Part shown: positions 11,601-21,870 of the stretch, piece by piece | Layout of the letters: each line of letters starts with the position of its first letter | Position numbering within the stretch: the first letter of the stretch is position 1 | DNA from: Saturnia japonica | Lineage: Eukaryota > Arthropoda > Insecta > Lepidoptera > Saturniidae | DNA length: 64,000 nt | Assembly: GCA_033032175.1 (NCBI GenBank) | Contig: CM065334.1 | Span: 5,143,705 to 5,207,704, forward strand | Direction of reading: 5' to 3' | Notes under the pieces: model-generated | What the model saw: the letters and a program-made list of their open reading frames with translations, nothing else | Told to the model about the DNA's origin: nothing | Databases searched by the model: none | Position numbers and translations under genes: made by a program

Positions 11601-14600
11601 TCCCCTATCCAACAAAAAAGGATCATCCAAATCGGTTCATAAACAAAGAAGCTATGGCTGAACATTCATTAAAAAAAAAAACATTCGAATTGAGTAACCT
11701 CGCGTCTTTTGTTGAATTCGGTTAATAAACAATTATATTTTTCGGATTGTAGGTATTGTTTTTGTTTTTTCATCGTGAATTAATAATTAGATTTATTTTG
11801 CAGTATATATTTTATGTACATTGAAATATATTTTTATATTACTTTTAAAGATGTAATAATAATTATGTTCAACATATAAATAGTTTAAAACAATTTTTCA
11901 ATAGTTGTCTCCTCCCCGTATTAGACCGGTTGATCGATTAAATAATTTATAACTATGTGATAATTTTCAGGGTCCTTCATCACATAATAATCGCTTTGTC
12001 ACGCGGCGCGGAGCAGTTGGATCTCCAGTATTCCCTCTTCGGTTTGATCTGCGAGAGGGTATTGGCACAGAAACCCGCACTGTTCGCTTACGACTTTGGT
12101 AAGTGTCTCTATATATAACTCAAGAAAATTTTTTTTTGTTTGTTTGAACGCGCTAATCTCGGGAACCATAATTCAGGTTTGAAAAACTCTATGCATTCTA
12201 TGACTTATTTATTGAGCAAGGTTACAACTTCACGCTACGGCCCTAAGGAACGAAGCAGTAACAATGAACGTCAAGAAATCTGGTGATCTGTAAGTAAGTT
12301 TGAAAAGTGTGATCAACTATAGACGGGTATATTAAAAAGAAACAAGAGCTTTCTTTTGCCCATACAAACATATTCGCCTGTTTCTTCCCTGTATAACGGT
12401 ACTAGAGCTAAAATATTTTTATACCGTTTTGTCTCTATGTTTTGATATTTTTTTATATTAATTATTAGTAGCGGTTGCCCAATTATCGAAATTCAACCAG
12501 CGAATTTTTAATCATAGACTATTTTGTGTTTGACATTTAAACGATGAATATTAAATCACATGCTGTCACTTTTCATTGAGTAACATTGTCAATATTTTGG
12601 TGGGTCTAATTTCAATGGCACTATTCAGGTTAGGATTCGCAGTATTAATTTATTTAATTTAATATTTTACTAACAGATATCATAGATAAATTTTAGCTTT
12701 CTGCACTCCTCCGTATAAACTTTAACCATGCCAAATATCACAGTCTTCCGTGCACGTATTACTATAATGATAAATCTAAGAAACTTTTAAAATGTACCTA
12801 CGAAAATTGCCTTTTTTACCGTCATGTTCAAACGTCTCCAGCAAGCTAATTTGACAACTGCTATTACACTACTATTTCTATACCGTTTTCCGACGTTGAT
12901 TTTGGTTACCATGAAAATGAGGAAAGCGGAGAAAAAAAAATTCGTGCATAGTAAATAGAAGGGATGTAGAGCAAAGTCACTGTTCAGTTGTTCCCAGTCG
13001 TAGTTCAGAGAAACGCGCCTCATAATATACTACTATGTGATTTTAATCCTTCCTTTTGTTGCTTTTTGTATTCGCTTCTTGTAATCGTTTGTATATGCGA
13101 AAAATTGAGGACTCGAAATTTTTAGACTGATCTTGGCCTTTGAAAGGGGAACTGTGCTATTTTTAGACATTCTTTGTTTGCTTACATAATTGGACTGATA
13201 AGTTTTTAATGTGTGCGTGATCCGCGACATTTCTTTGATATTCGAGAATAGTTGTTTTTTCATATAGACCCTGACGCTATCACTTGGACATTATGCATGT
13301 AATTGTTAAATGAGTAATTATTTTCATGTCTCTAAAGAATATTTAATAGTGCAAAGATTCGTAATTGGTAAAAACCCCTTCCGTCGCAAAGGAGTATCTA
13401 CATTACTCTATCAGTACTTTCGGTTTTACCTTTTCCTCTCGTCAATCAGATATTGTTAAAAAATAATATGACGTCAGTTGTTTATCGAATAAATCACTGA
13501 ACTTTTCCCCTTCGTACTTTTTTTGGACTGTTCCTGTTTTTTCTCCCCTATACTATGCATTCTTCATTTTCACATAAATTTTAAATCCGTTCAACCAACG
13601 TCTAAAATTGGAGATGATCACGTGTTGAAAAAGGGTTATGCTAGGTATTGTTTCCTTATGTTATACTAGCTGTGCCCGTGGCTTCGCACACGTGGACTAC
13701 AGAATGCCCGAACGAATCTTGCTCCCCGCTCCCGGCTATTTTAAAGACAAAAATGCTTGTTGTGGGTGTTCCTTAGAAGATAGATGTATACTCTCCCGGA
13801 CTTTTTTGTAGGTCTTTTTAATGCCTATAATTATGTAGTACATTAGTTTGCCATACCTCTTATGGTATGCATAATCCATTTAAGCTCCCGAATCGATTCA
13901 CCATGACCAGTATTTTTTTATTTGTGCGTAGACGGACAGACAGGAGAAATTTTAAAAATAGGCTTTTTGTTATAGTTATCGTATATACTTTCATATGCAT
14001 TTTGAAAAAAACTGTTATTTGGACATTACAAACAGACACTTTAATTTTATTAATTGTATAGATAGATTTCATATATGTTAAAGCCAATGTATGAAATGTT
14101 ATAAATGACTTGCATACCTCAGTAATAAATACTAAAGTTAATCTGAAAAAATGTGTTTTCAAATTATCTTGCAATCTTCAAAAAAAAAAATTTTTTTTCT
14201 CTACATCTAACCTAGCTCTTTCAAAATGACGGCCCCTTGTTAAAATGTATGTAACACCCCAAAATGCATGCTCTCAGTTATTCACTTCACTTGTGCACAA
14301 TAACCAAATTATATCACATAAAATGCCGTCAGAATTACGTTATATAGGGCCACTTAATCATAAGTTTAAAATAAAAACCATCACATGGCAATTTAAGGTC
14401 CCGCCAAAAAGTCTCACGTGATATTCGAATCGAATCGGAGATGTATTTCATACTTCGTCGGTTTCTCATTTGGCATTCTATAACATATGGGGTATTCCAT
14501 GCCAAATCAACCACTTTTGAACCTTACCCCTTTAAATTTCGCTGAATTTTTTTTATCTTTTTCTACTCGATGAAAGACGTTTTTCAGAATTTTTTCAAAT

Positions 14601-17600
14601 TTTTTTATCCAACCCAAAAAAAGTTATGAAGCTTTCAAAAAAATGGCTCTTTTATTTTCAAATAGCCATAACTCTCTCAAAAATTGATCTTTCGGGACGA
14701 TTTTTTTTTTCAAAATTTTTGTTTTTAATTGAATTTTTTGAAAAAAAAAATTAAAAAAATTTAACATGATCGCTTCTATGAAATAATCGCGTTTTTTGTA
14801 TAAAATCGTTATTTTTTCGAAGTTCGTCGTTCTAAATTTTTTTTTCTCAAAAAAAACTTCAATCAATTCTCCAATTATCCCCGAGTATCCCAGAGTAGGC
14901 CGATTTTTTTTCTATTTTTTTTATTTAGTTGAAAAAAAATTTTCAACATTTTAAAAATGCAGAATTTATTTTTTCATAAATATTATTTATATAACATAAT
15001 TAATGTAATTATATGATTTTAAGGTATTATGTTCTCCATATATTGTCCGAATTTACCATTATAATGACTAGGATTAATAATTGATGCAGTTAACATTTAA
15101 TGACTCAAAAATAGTGCAACAAATTATTTATTAATTTCTTCTTTGGCGTTTAAATATTTTACAAATTCTGTATTCATTCGAGTTAGAAAAGTTTTTAATC
15201 CACAAACAACCATTTTTGTCGGGAATTACACAGTGTAATTGTTGAGTTCCTACAATTGGTTTTGTTTTCAAGAATCGTTCATTTAAATCATCAAGTGCTG
15301 GTGAAAAGTTGACGATAATATTTGGCAAGTTGTCCGAATCAGAAGTCCATTCAAAAAGTCCTACAGGTGTCGTTATTTGTTTATCAACCGCGAGTTGGAG
15401 ACTTACTCTTGCTGCAAGTCGTTTGAGGATGCCACCAATACCATCACACGGGCCTTTGCCATGGGCAGTCGCAAAAAAATGCCATTCAGCAGGAATATCA
15501 AAATCATCATCATGATAATATAAATTCACAAAGTTTTTAAAGTGTTTAAATTGTTGAGGAGCCCCATCAGAAAAATAATAAATCTTGTTACAACGTTCAG
15601 GAAGACGTTTTACATAATCAGTAATAATTTTGATGAAAATATGAACAGCAACAGCATCGTGATAATTACAATCTGAAATAATTACTAAACTTTTATGTTC
15701 AAGTTTGTCACCAACTATACCAACTGAATATTTTATTCAACTCTATGAAGCACAAAAGATTTATTCAAGTAAATAAAAAAAAAATAGAAAAAAAAAATCG
15801 GCCCACTCTGGGATACACGGGGATAATTGTAGAATTGATTGAAGTTTTTTTTGAGAAAAAAAAATTTAGAACGACGAACTTCGAAAAAATAACGATTTTA
15901 TACAAAAAACGCGATTATTTCATAGAAGCAATAATGCTGAGTTTTTTTTTTAATTTTTCCAAAAAATTCAATTAAAAACAAAAAATTTGAAAAAAAAAAC
16001 GTCCCGAAAGGTCTATTTTTGAGAGAGTTATGGCTATTTGAAAATAAAAGAGCCATTTTTTTAAAAGCTTCATAACTTTTTTTGGGTTGGATAAAAAAAT
16101 TCTGAAAAACGTCTTTCATCGAGTAGAAAAAGATAAAAAAAAATTTCAGCGAAATCTAAAGGAGTAAAGTTCAAAAGTGGTCGATTTGGCATGGATGGCA
16201 CCCCATAAACACTAACTGAAAGAGATACAAAATATTAAATTAGTAATTTTTGTACCAGGCCTTAGTCTGCTAAAGTCTGCAGCTCTCCGTTGCCCACAAA
16301 CACCTATGCTGACCCGATACCTGGTGCAGTGCATCAGGACGGCTTTGAAGACTGACGCAACTATCGCGTCAAGCAAGGAGAACGTTTTCAACGAGGTGAG
16401 TTATCGGTAATACACACTTCCCTTTAAAACGTAATTAAAAATTCCATGTAAAACGTAATCAAGAAATTCCCTGTAAAATGTAATCAGAATCATCTGAGTT
16501 CTTTTATTTTTGGAAGTTTTTTATCTCATTATATAGTTAGGCTTAAGGGCCCTGAAGCCTCAGAAGACTTACAGCTTCACGAGGCGTAGAGAAGAGCGCT
16601 GAAGGCACTCAGCTGCGAAAGCAGGGGTTTTGTTGGGGATAAAAATCACAGGTCAACTAAGATGCGTGGATATCAAGCCTATATTTGTTCAACAGTGGGA
16701 CATTTATATGTCATTACTAGCTGTGCCCGCGGCTTCGCTCACGTGGATTACAGAATGCCCGCGTGAATCTTTCTCCCCCGCTCCCGGCTATTTTAAAGAT
16801 AAAAATGCTTATTGTGGGTGTGTGTTCCTTACAAGATAGACGAATATATACTCTCGCTGACTTCTTTGTATGTCATTTTAATGTTTACAAATATGTATTT
16901 GCTATATCTCTTATGGTTAACTCAGCGTAAGTCATTTAAGCGCCCGAACTGATTCACCATGACCAGTTTATTTTTACTTTGCGCGGAACCCTAATTCTTT
17001 TTCTAAAATAAAATTAGCCCAAGTTACTCCCTATAACATCAGATATCTATCAGTGAGTGCCCCGTCAAAATCGGTCCAATAGTTTCGGAGATTACCCGAA
17101 AGAAACAGACAGACAAAAAAAAAAGGATTTTGTTATAGGTATCGTATATATACTTTGATATGCATTTAGTAAAAAGCTCTTATATTGACATTACAAACAG
17201 ACACTTCAATTTTATTAATTGTATACATGTATTAATTTTGTTTATTCAGGTAGACGCGCAAGGTGATAACCTACTGATAGCTTGCGCCCGAGCCGGGGAC
17301 GCGTACGCGCAGGTGCTAAGCGAGATCGTTCGTAACGAGTACCCCGACCAACCCCCGCTCTTCCGTATTCATCACACTAATGCTGACGGTATTTATTATT
17401 TTATCTCTAATTGACAAACAATGATGGGTCAGTTATTTATCGACGTGAGTTCGAATCCCTGCCTGAGCGCCCGGTGAAGGAAACATCATGATGAAACTAT
17501 AGCATGGTGGTTGGGCTTTATCACCCTCAAGTTGATAATTTATAGCCAAGCACCTATATATGTGTTCCGGTATCTGCACTTGAGAACCAATCTTCCTACT

Positions 17601-20600
17601 AGAGAGTGCATTTTATGTTTAAAAATTAAAGTAAATTATTGAGTAATATTGGTGTATAGTTATCTAAAACAATATAAATCTGGAAAAACTAATTGTTTAT
17701 TTAATTAATTTCCTATTTGGACAATAATTTTTTTTTGTCTGTGAGCAACGTGATTTGAAACGCTGATTAGAATACGTGACGTGACGTCACCATTCAGGAA
17801 ATATGAACGTTAGACTCTTGCGTGAGTTGTCAAACTTGTCACTGTTATCATACAAAATTACATTTAATAAGAATGATGACGTCAAGGGATCATAACTCCG
17901 CGTTTGTGTGGCGTATTTTGAAATCACTTTTTAAGGTGCTAATAAAAAAAAATTTCATGGGTATTATTTTCAAAATATAAAGTGTTTAAAACAATTTTTC
18001 AAAAATTGTCAACCCTCGGATTTTACCCTCTGCTAAACACGACAAAAGTATAAAGTGTAGAGGTAAAGAGATCCATCTTATATGTGGGGGGGGGGGGGGG
18101 GGGGTAGATGTAAAAGTGTGTAGCTATAAACAACAAATTACATTAAAAAACGCACCAAAATGTCGCTAGTGTAGCAAGAGGGAATGATACTTTCTCGTAG
18201 TTTTATAGTGTTTTCTATTGTAAAACTTAAACAAATATTAGAACAACAATGGGTAAAGTTTGTGGAGTGAAAAATTGTTCAAGTGGGCGAAGATGACAGA
18301 ATAATAACTTTTGCTACTCTAACTTTAAAATCAATTTGACTCTTTTCGACGGACACATTTTCATACATAGAGATAGTACTCCTGGTCCCATACCATACCC
18401 TCCATAGCTAAAAGGAACTATTATCTTCAAAAACAAAAATATTTTTCTGTAGACTGTCCGCAGCGCGCATTGTTTCTCTTAATGAGTTTTTTAAGTTTAT
18501 GTGTATGTATGTACTAGGGTACACGGCTTTGCACGTATGCTGCAGCCAACACAGCTCGGCTAGCCCGCGGCTGCAGGTCGCTCACGTGCTCCTTGAACAC
18601 GCGGGGGCGGACTTGTGGAAGGGGGTGAGTTTTTCCAAATAAAACTTTGTGTAACATACATTACAAGACTCAACTGACTCGATGACGCACGTGACGTAAT
18701 ACGATCGCTCGCGGGAGAGCGGTGCCGGTGCCCCGATAAAACTTGGGAAGCTGAGTAATTCGGTGCATTCTACTTCTAAAATTCGTTTCTAATGCTGCCT
18801 GTCCACTGAAACGAAGCTATGCAAATTTCGACCAAATATAATTGCATACTAGATTTTTGGCCGGAAAAAAAGGACAATGACACATGTTATTATGTTTGCG
18901 TCGATAGAAAACGATACCTATCGCTCGCCATAAATTTCTTTTCAAATAACACTTAGCAACGTGTTAGTGGTACGAGATGGGGTGAACGACACGGTCATTC
19001 AAGATAACAAACCTGTATTCAGTTGTGATTTTGTTTATTAGTCATAACTTGATCTTAGAGATGTACTAAACATGTTTTCTTAATTCTTTTATTATTGTCG
19101 CTGGTGCAAAGATCATTTGTCAATATTTCTACCTGCCTTTGAAATGAAATTTATAATAAAATATATATATTTTCTCTAATAAACTGTCTCACAAGTTGAT
19201 ATATTGTTTAACCCTACATTCGTTGTCTTTGAGTCATAGGCTTAAAATAGTTTGTAGTTCTGCCAAGTTAAATGTAAAAAAGTTCGTTACATTTGGAAAA
19301 TATCTAGTGTAATACGGCGAAACAAACAAACACACAGAAACATCGCGTATCATAGTCGTATTCAAAGAGATTATTTTCAAAGGGAGGTAGGGTACAGAGA
19401 AATTTATTTGCGAGATTTAGAAGATAGAAAATCGCATCAAATAACCTAGTGTTGTGTTCACGCGGTGATTAAGGTTTCCAGAGTTCCTTGGAGTGAAGGG
19501 TTCAAGGTCGGCGAAGCGCTTACCATCAGGAGTGCCTTATGCTTATTTACCAGCTTAGTTGTATAACTTACCTCTCTATATGTACGGTCACAGAGCACAC
19601 TTGTTGCTACTGCGCCTAGCCAATAAGTCATTAGAATGGATTCCATTATCACATAGATACGATTCCTTGACTTGTATGGATATCCAGAAGTTTTTTTTGT
19701 AATGGATGTTCAGGTATAACTTCTTATGTTTTATGAACCCATTTAGATGATTCTTTTTTCGTTGTGATGTGGATGTGGTCCCAATTCGACTTCGAAGATA
19801 AACCAGGAATCTCCTCAGAAACATTGAAGATGGTTTAAAAAATAATCTCGTTAACATAAATAATATTATTTTAGGATCTGAAGGGAGGTGACACGGCGTT
19901 ACACCTGGCCGTGAATTCAGCAAACTGCGACATCAAACTCATAATGATATTATTCAAGCAAGTTGATAGGAAACAGTGGAAGAGCCTTGCGCATTGCCGT
20001 AATCTGAGGTAAGGATATAAGACTAGTTTATACACGCGACTTGGTTTGCATTACCATGCATATCTCTGTAACGTAACCTTTCTATGTAGAATGTTTAGAA
20101 TATACACGCCACTACTTACACGTTAAAACGTAAACTGCAGAAAAACAGGCAGTCATAAAGACTGAATATCATAATGTCTGAATTATTGCAGAGCATGTCG
20201 GTGACGCGAAATCACAAGATTTTACTCATACAAAAAGTCAAACACGCATATGATACAGTCGAGTATATACAATGTATTAGTGTATATATGCGTATACTAC
20301 GTCGCTAGTCTAACGCAAGCGCAATAAATCACATGTCGAGGTCATCGGTGACGCTAAGGTCACGCGAACCCATAAGATTTTCCCCCACCAAAAATCGCTC
20401 CACGCGGCTATTTAAGTTTTCACTTCAAAAACTAACAGTACAATGCCATGTGAACGAAGTCTTATGCCCGGTTTCTGAAGTCTCTAATTAACTGCTCATT
20501 AGCCCAATAACGATAACTGTAGCTCAAACTAAGTTTATCTCATCATATGTATCTGAATATATTATATTTGTGACTGTTCGACAACTGTCTATTCAATGTT

Positions 20601-21870
20601 CAATAGGCTGCCACTAGGTACACCCACCTCGTAGGGCACTTTACGAAACTCATAGTACATGTATATAGAACGGAAAAAACGAAAGGGACATGGAGAAAAA
20701 GTATATGAAAATATTGACAATATCAAATTGTACTCTTTATTATTTGAAGTAATAATAACTGCATTCATAGGTTTTTAGGGATCGAACCAACAAAAAAATG
20801 CAAAAAAAAAACAACTAATATTCACTATGTTATTGCACTAATCGACAGGGTCTATATTAGGGATAAAATCTCTCGAATAAACATTGTATTTTACAATCAA
20901 ATGAGAACATTAAATATAAATTATAAAATATGCGTACCAAAGAAATTTAACTAATACCTTATTTCAATTTTTATGGAAAAACAAACATCGATAAATTTTG
21001 TTGATCTGCCCGTTGGATATATTATGGGGTGTCTACTGTCTGTATTTGTTAGATCAAAAGTCAAACAACTATCGAATAGATAAACGCTCCATTTTGGTTA
21101 GTTAAGTTGAAACAAGTTTAACTGAAGTTTGTCGTATGATGCTGTCTTCAGAAATGCAATTTGATAAGTTATTGTACCAATAGAGCTATTGAACAGGTAA
21201 ACGACTTATAAATGTACCTCAGAAACCGGTCATTAATCTTATTGGGTTTACATTGATACCCATACATTGAAAGTTTCAAACACTCTCAATAGCGAAAAAT
21301 ACATCATTATTTATACCACAATAAACATTGATTTCACTGAACTTCAAACACAGTAAATAGACACAATTACTCCTTAGATATTTGGTTCTTATCTAAAAAA
21401 ATATTATCACGATATAATAATTCAAATAAGAAGTTATTAAAACTTTTTAAAACTACGATTTTTAGAAGCACTACGCTTTCTGCGATGTCTTTTGTTGCCG
21501 TGGGGAAGTGGGGATTAGTAATATAGTTTTGTATACTAAATTGATACTTATTTTAAGTAAAAAGGCGTAGGTAGATACGTTATATGCACTCCATAAGTAG
21601 CAAGCTAAGACTAAGCTAATTAGCAAACACATCATTGCCAGGAGGTTCCTTCAATTACGCTATATAGAGTTTACACTATATTTGACTTGGCAAACTACTA
21701 CACCCTCATATTGACAATCTATCCCCAGGATTTGAAGGCTAGATTAATAATTGTTTAATATTTTCCACAGCTCTGTAACACCGCTCGAGTACGCACGTTC
21801 TGCTACCAAATCTTCCACGAGGCAAAACTATCCTCACGAAGTTTTGGAGTTTCTGAAGAAATGTCGTTGA
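5078..21870 (+). CDS. Relish: Relish / NF-kB p110-like transcription factor, 3' eight exons (5' end outside window)
   Basis: Relish-type NF-kB precursors carry an N-terminal Rel DNA-binding domain and a C-terminal ankyrin IkB-like domain; after IMD-pathway signalling the protein is cleaved and the Rel half enters the nucleus to switch on antimicrobial peptide genes. Eight exons join in frame here: 5078-5664, 6251-7086, 11971-12098, 16259-16395, 17250-17388, 18518-18624, 19875-20008 and 21771-21870, all with AG/GT borders, giving 2 nt plus 721 codons and a TGA. The first two encode a Lys-rich then Asp/Glu/Ser-rich linker; the last five carry ankyrin units such as NADGYTALHV and KGGDTALHLAV. 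The first exon begins in mid-codon, so the Rel domain must be encoded upstream; I could not recognise its exons in 1-5077. No death domain follows the ankyrins. The ankyrin domain is clear; the name Relish rests on the linker-plus-ankyrin layout. A Bcl-3/cactus-like protein is the alternative, less likely with so long a linker. Confidence 0.78.
6251..7086 (+). CDS. Relish: Relish exon (spacer with IHDD motifs, Ser/Pro-rich)
   Basis: The acceptor is aattcacag and the donor is TATGG|gtaagt; the exon runs from phase 0 to a two-base overhang. It is the longest exon, 278 codons, and encodes a soluble spacer. Two similar short motifs occur, LQLIHDD (6407-6427) and VQIHDDP (6500-6520), followed by a Ser/Pro/Glu-rich stretch (TPPRSENVPSPMSESQ) resembling a PEST region, then a repeated YEKF/M-DLT motif (NYEKYMDLTNI and DYEKFQDLTHF) and a basic, helical C-terminal stretch leading into the ankyrins. 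Function is inferred from position between the linker and the ankyrin repeats. Confidence 0.8.
7428..7757 (-). repeat. family B copy in Relish intron
   Basis: It runs from the terminus ACAATTAATAAAATTGAAGT through the 'cggttggtccgattttaac' block to 'actcagcgtaag' on the reverse strand; the part beyond is missing. Confidence 0.75.
7758..9060. repeat. intronic AT-rich DNA with older repeats
   Basis: It includes a family C stub near 8388-8480 and, at about 8750-9052, a minus-oriented element whose end reads GCCCGCGACTTCGTCTGC; part of it recurs at 21365-21510. No coding sequence seen. Confidence 0.5.
9931..11149 (-). pseudogene. LINE fragment: AP-endonuclease domain of a non-LTR retrotransposon
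   Basis: On the minus strand the broken frame reads NIKVFHQNINRFSGKTLDIE (near 10720), KPDKMLFDVPHFSVASVYNR (near 10580), then KDRKDICSISIDRVCEVASA and IMLCVYRPPASN (near 10150-10240). This matches the N-terminal endonuclease domain of jockey/CR1-type LINEs, the VYRPP motif being characteristic. The frame is broken by stops, shifts and a SINE insertion, and there is no reverse transcriptase. The borders are approximate. Confidence 0.75.
10278..10514 (+). mobile_element. tRNA-derived SINE with 12-bp target duplication
   Basis: The 5' part resembles a tRNA with an RNA polymerase III B box GGTTCGAATCC at 10319-10329 and an A-box-like TTAGCCAAGTGG. The element is flanked by TATGATACAACC at 10266-10277 and 10515-10526. 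A second copy is at 51585-51800 and an inverted fragment at 34215-34285. Confidence 0.85.
11405..11444. repeat. perfect 40-bp AT-rich palindrome
   Basis: The halves TAGTATTATTAGTAATTACT and AGTAATTACTAATAATACTA are exact reverse complements without a spacer. Confidence 0.95.
11600..11740 (+). repeat. family F copy
   Basis: It carries 'aggtatcccctatc' and 'atcggttcataaacaaagaa'. Other copies are at 25670-25790, 46170-46270, 55395-55620 (inverted) and 56400-56625. Confidence 0.65.
11971..12098 (+). CDS. Relish: Relish exon (start of C-terminal domain)
   Basis: The acceptor is taattttcag and the donor is TTTG|gtaagt. One base completes a codon, then 42 codons encode VLHHIIIALSRGAEQ and a Leu/Phe-rich helical segment ending KPALFAYDFG. 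It is the only stretch with coding character in a roughly 9-kb repeat-filled interval, and its frame fits both neighbouring exons. It probably forms the first, divergent ankyrin helices or their cap. Confidence 0.8.
12130..12300 (+). repeat. family E copy
   Basis: It carries 'gtttgaacgcgctaatctc' and 'cacgctacggccctaagg'. It recurs at 45065-45230, 46455-46600, 54285-54356 and 60580-60700, often directly next to family A sequence. Confidence 0.6.
12468..12775 (+). repeat. family D copy in Relish intron
   Basis: It carries 'tcgaaattcaaccagcga', 'caatggcact' and 'cacagtcttccgtgcacg'. Related copies are at 38349-38706 and 40617-40988. Here the G-rich site is only GGTGGG. Confidence 0.75.
13666..14062 (+). 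repeat. family B copy, internally deleted
   Basis: It starts CTAGCTGTGCCCGTGGCTTC and ends at 'ttaattttattaattgtata'. The central 'cctataacatcagctatc' section is missing. Confidence 0.8.
14489..16204. mobile_element. DNA transposon with ~440-bp terminal inverted repeats
   Basis: The left arm, about 14489-14945, and the right arm, about 15765-16204, are near-identical reverse complements. The outer ends read GGGGTATTCCATGCCAAATC and GGGGTGCCATCCATGCC. Between them lies one decayed transposase-like frame on the minus strand. It sits in the Relish intron 12099-16258. I could not define the target duplication or assign a superfamily. Confidence 0.85.
15131..15736 (-). pseudogene. transposase-like remnant of the long-TIR transposon
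   Basis: The open frame of about 200 codons has no good start and begins where the right inverted repeat ends, so the N-terminus is missing. Motifs in order: VGDKLEHKSLVIISDCNYHD, KIYYFSDGAPQQFKHFKNF, EWHFFATAHGKGPCDGIGG. The two Asp in ISDCN and FSDGA and the HGKGPCDG block look like parts of an RNase-H/DDE-type catalytic core, which is inference. I have a memory of similar sequences in insect genomes as uncharacterised proteins, not of a named family. Confidence 0.6.
16259..16395 (+). CDS. Relish: Relish exon (ankyrin domain, divergent)
   Basis: The acceptor is tgtaccag and the donor is AACGAG|gtgagt. Two bases complete a glycine codon, then 45 codons encode LSLLKSAALRCPQTPMLTRY and onward, ending phase 0 at ASSKENVFNE. 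The frame stays open through the exon and stops on either side. The inverted repeat of a DNA transposon ends only about 54 bp upstream of this exon. Confidence 0.8.
16538..16713 (+). mobile_element. LINE 3'-end fragment
   Basis: It carries 'gcttaagggccctgaagcct' and 'gcactcagctgcgaaag', matching the 3' UTR of the LINE at 48047-49069, then an 'aacagtgggacatttatatg' tail. Confidence 0.6.
16717..17226 (+). repeat. family B copy, near full length, abutting a Relish exon
   Basis: It starts CTAGCTGTGCCCGCGGCTTC and ends 'cttcaattttattaattgta', 23 bp before the next exon. It is the best-preserved copy and a useful reference for the family. Confidence 0.85.
17250..17388 (+). CDS. Relish: Relish exon (ankyrin repeat)
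   Basis: The acceptor is tttattcag and the donor is GACG|gtattt; 46 codons plus one base. VDAQGDNLLIACARAGDAYA matches the ankyrin pattern DxxGxTxLhxAxxxG, with N-L-L replacing the usual T-P/A-L, and HHTNADG at the end starts the next repeat. Codons are GC-rich compared with the flanking intron. Confidence 0.88.
17425..17640 (+). mobile_element. tRNA-like SINE, second family
   Basis: B-box-like AGTTCGAATCCC near 17448, then 'atcatgatgaaactatagca' and 'accctcaagttgataa'. A diverged relative is at 32300-32560. Confidence 0.5.
18086..18104 (+). repeat. 19-G homopolymer
   Basis: Uninterrupted G run in a Relish intron. Confidence 0.9.
18518..18624 (+). CDS. Relish: Relish exon (ankyrin repeat)
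   Basis: The acceptor is gtactag and the donor is AAGGGG|gtgagt. With the preceding exon's overhang it reads NADGYTALHVCCSQ, a canonical ankyrin repeat start, then VAHVLLEHAGADLW, the second helix and turn typical of IkB and NF-kB ankyrins. Confidence 0.9.
19875..20008 (+). CDS. Relish: Relish exon (ankyrin repeat)
   Basis: The acceptor is tattttag and the donor is CTGAG|gtaagg. It encodes DLKGGDTALHLAVNSANCDI, a textbook ankyrin unit, followed by LIMILFKQVDRKQWKSLAHC. It ends with a two-base overhang that is completed to a Ser codon by the last exon. Confidence 0.9.
20130..20430 (+). repeat. family G copy
   Basis: It carries 'gcagagcatgtcggtgacgc', 'aaagtcaaacacgcatatga' and 'ctagtctaacgcaagcgc'. 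An inverted copy lies at about 53150-53730. The two arms, with 'gcatgtcggtgacgc' and 'atgtcgaggtcatcggtgac', resemble each other. Confidence 0.65.
21771..21870 (+). CDS. Relish: Relish last exon with stop codon
   Basis: The acceptor is ttttccacag. The exon completes a Ser codon, reads SVTPLEYARSATK (last ankyrin repeat) and ends VLEFLKKCR with TGA at 21868-21870. The protein stops directly after the ankyrins. Confidence 0.88.

Noticed and set aside
14624..16119. Lys/Phe-rich frames of 73-80 codons on both strands
   Set aside because: They lie in the inverted repeats of the long-TIR transposon and mirror each other.
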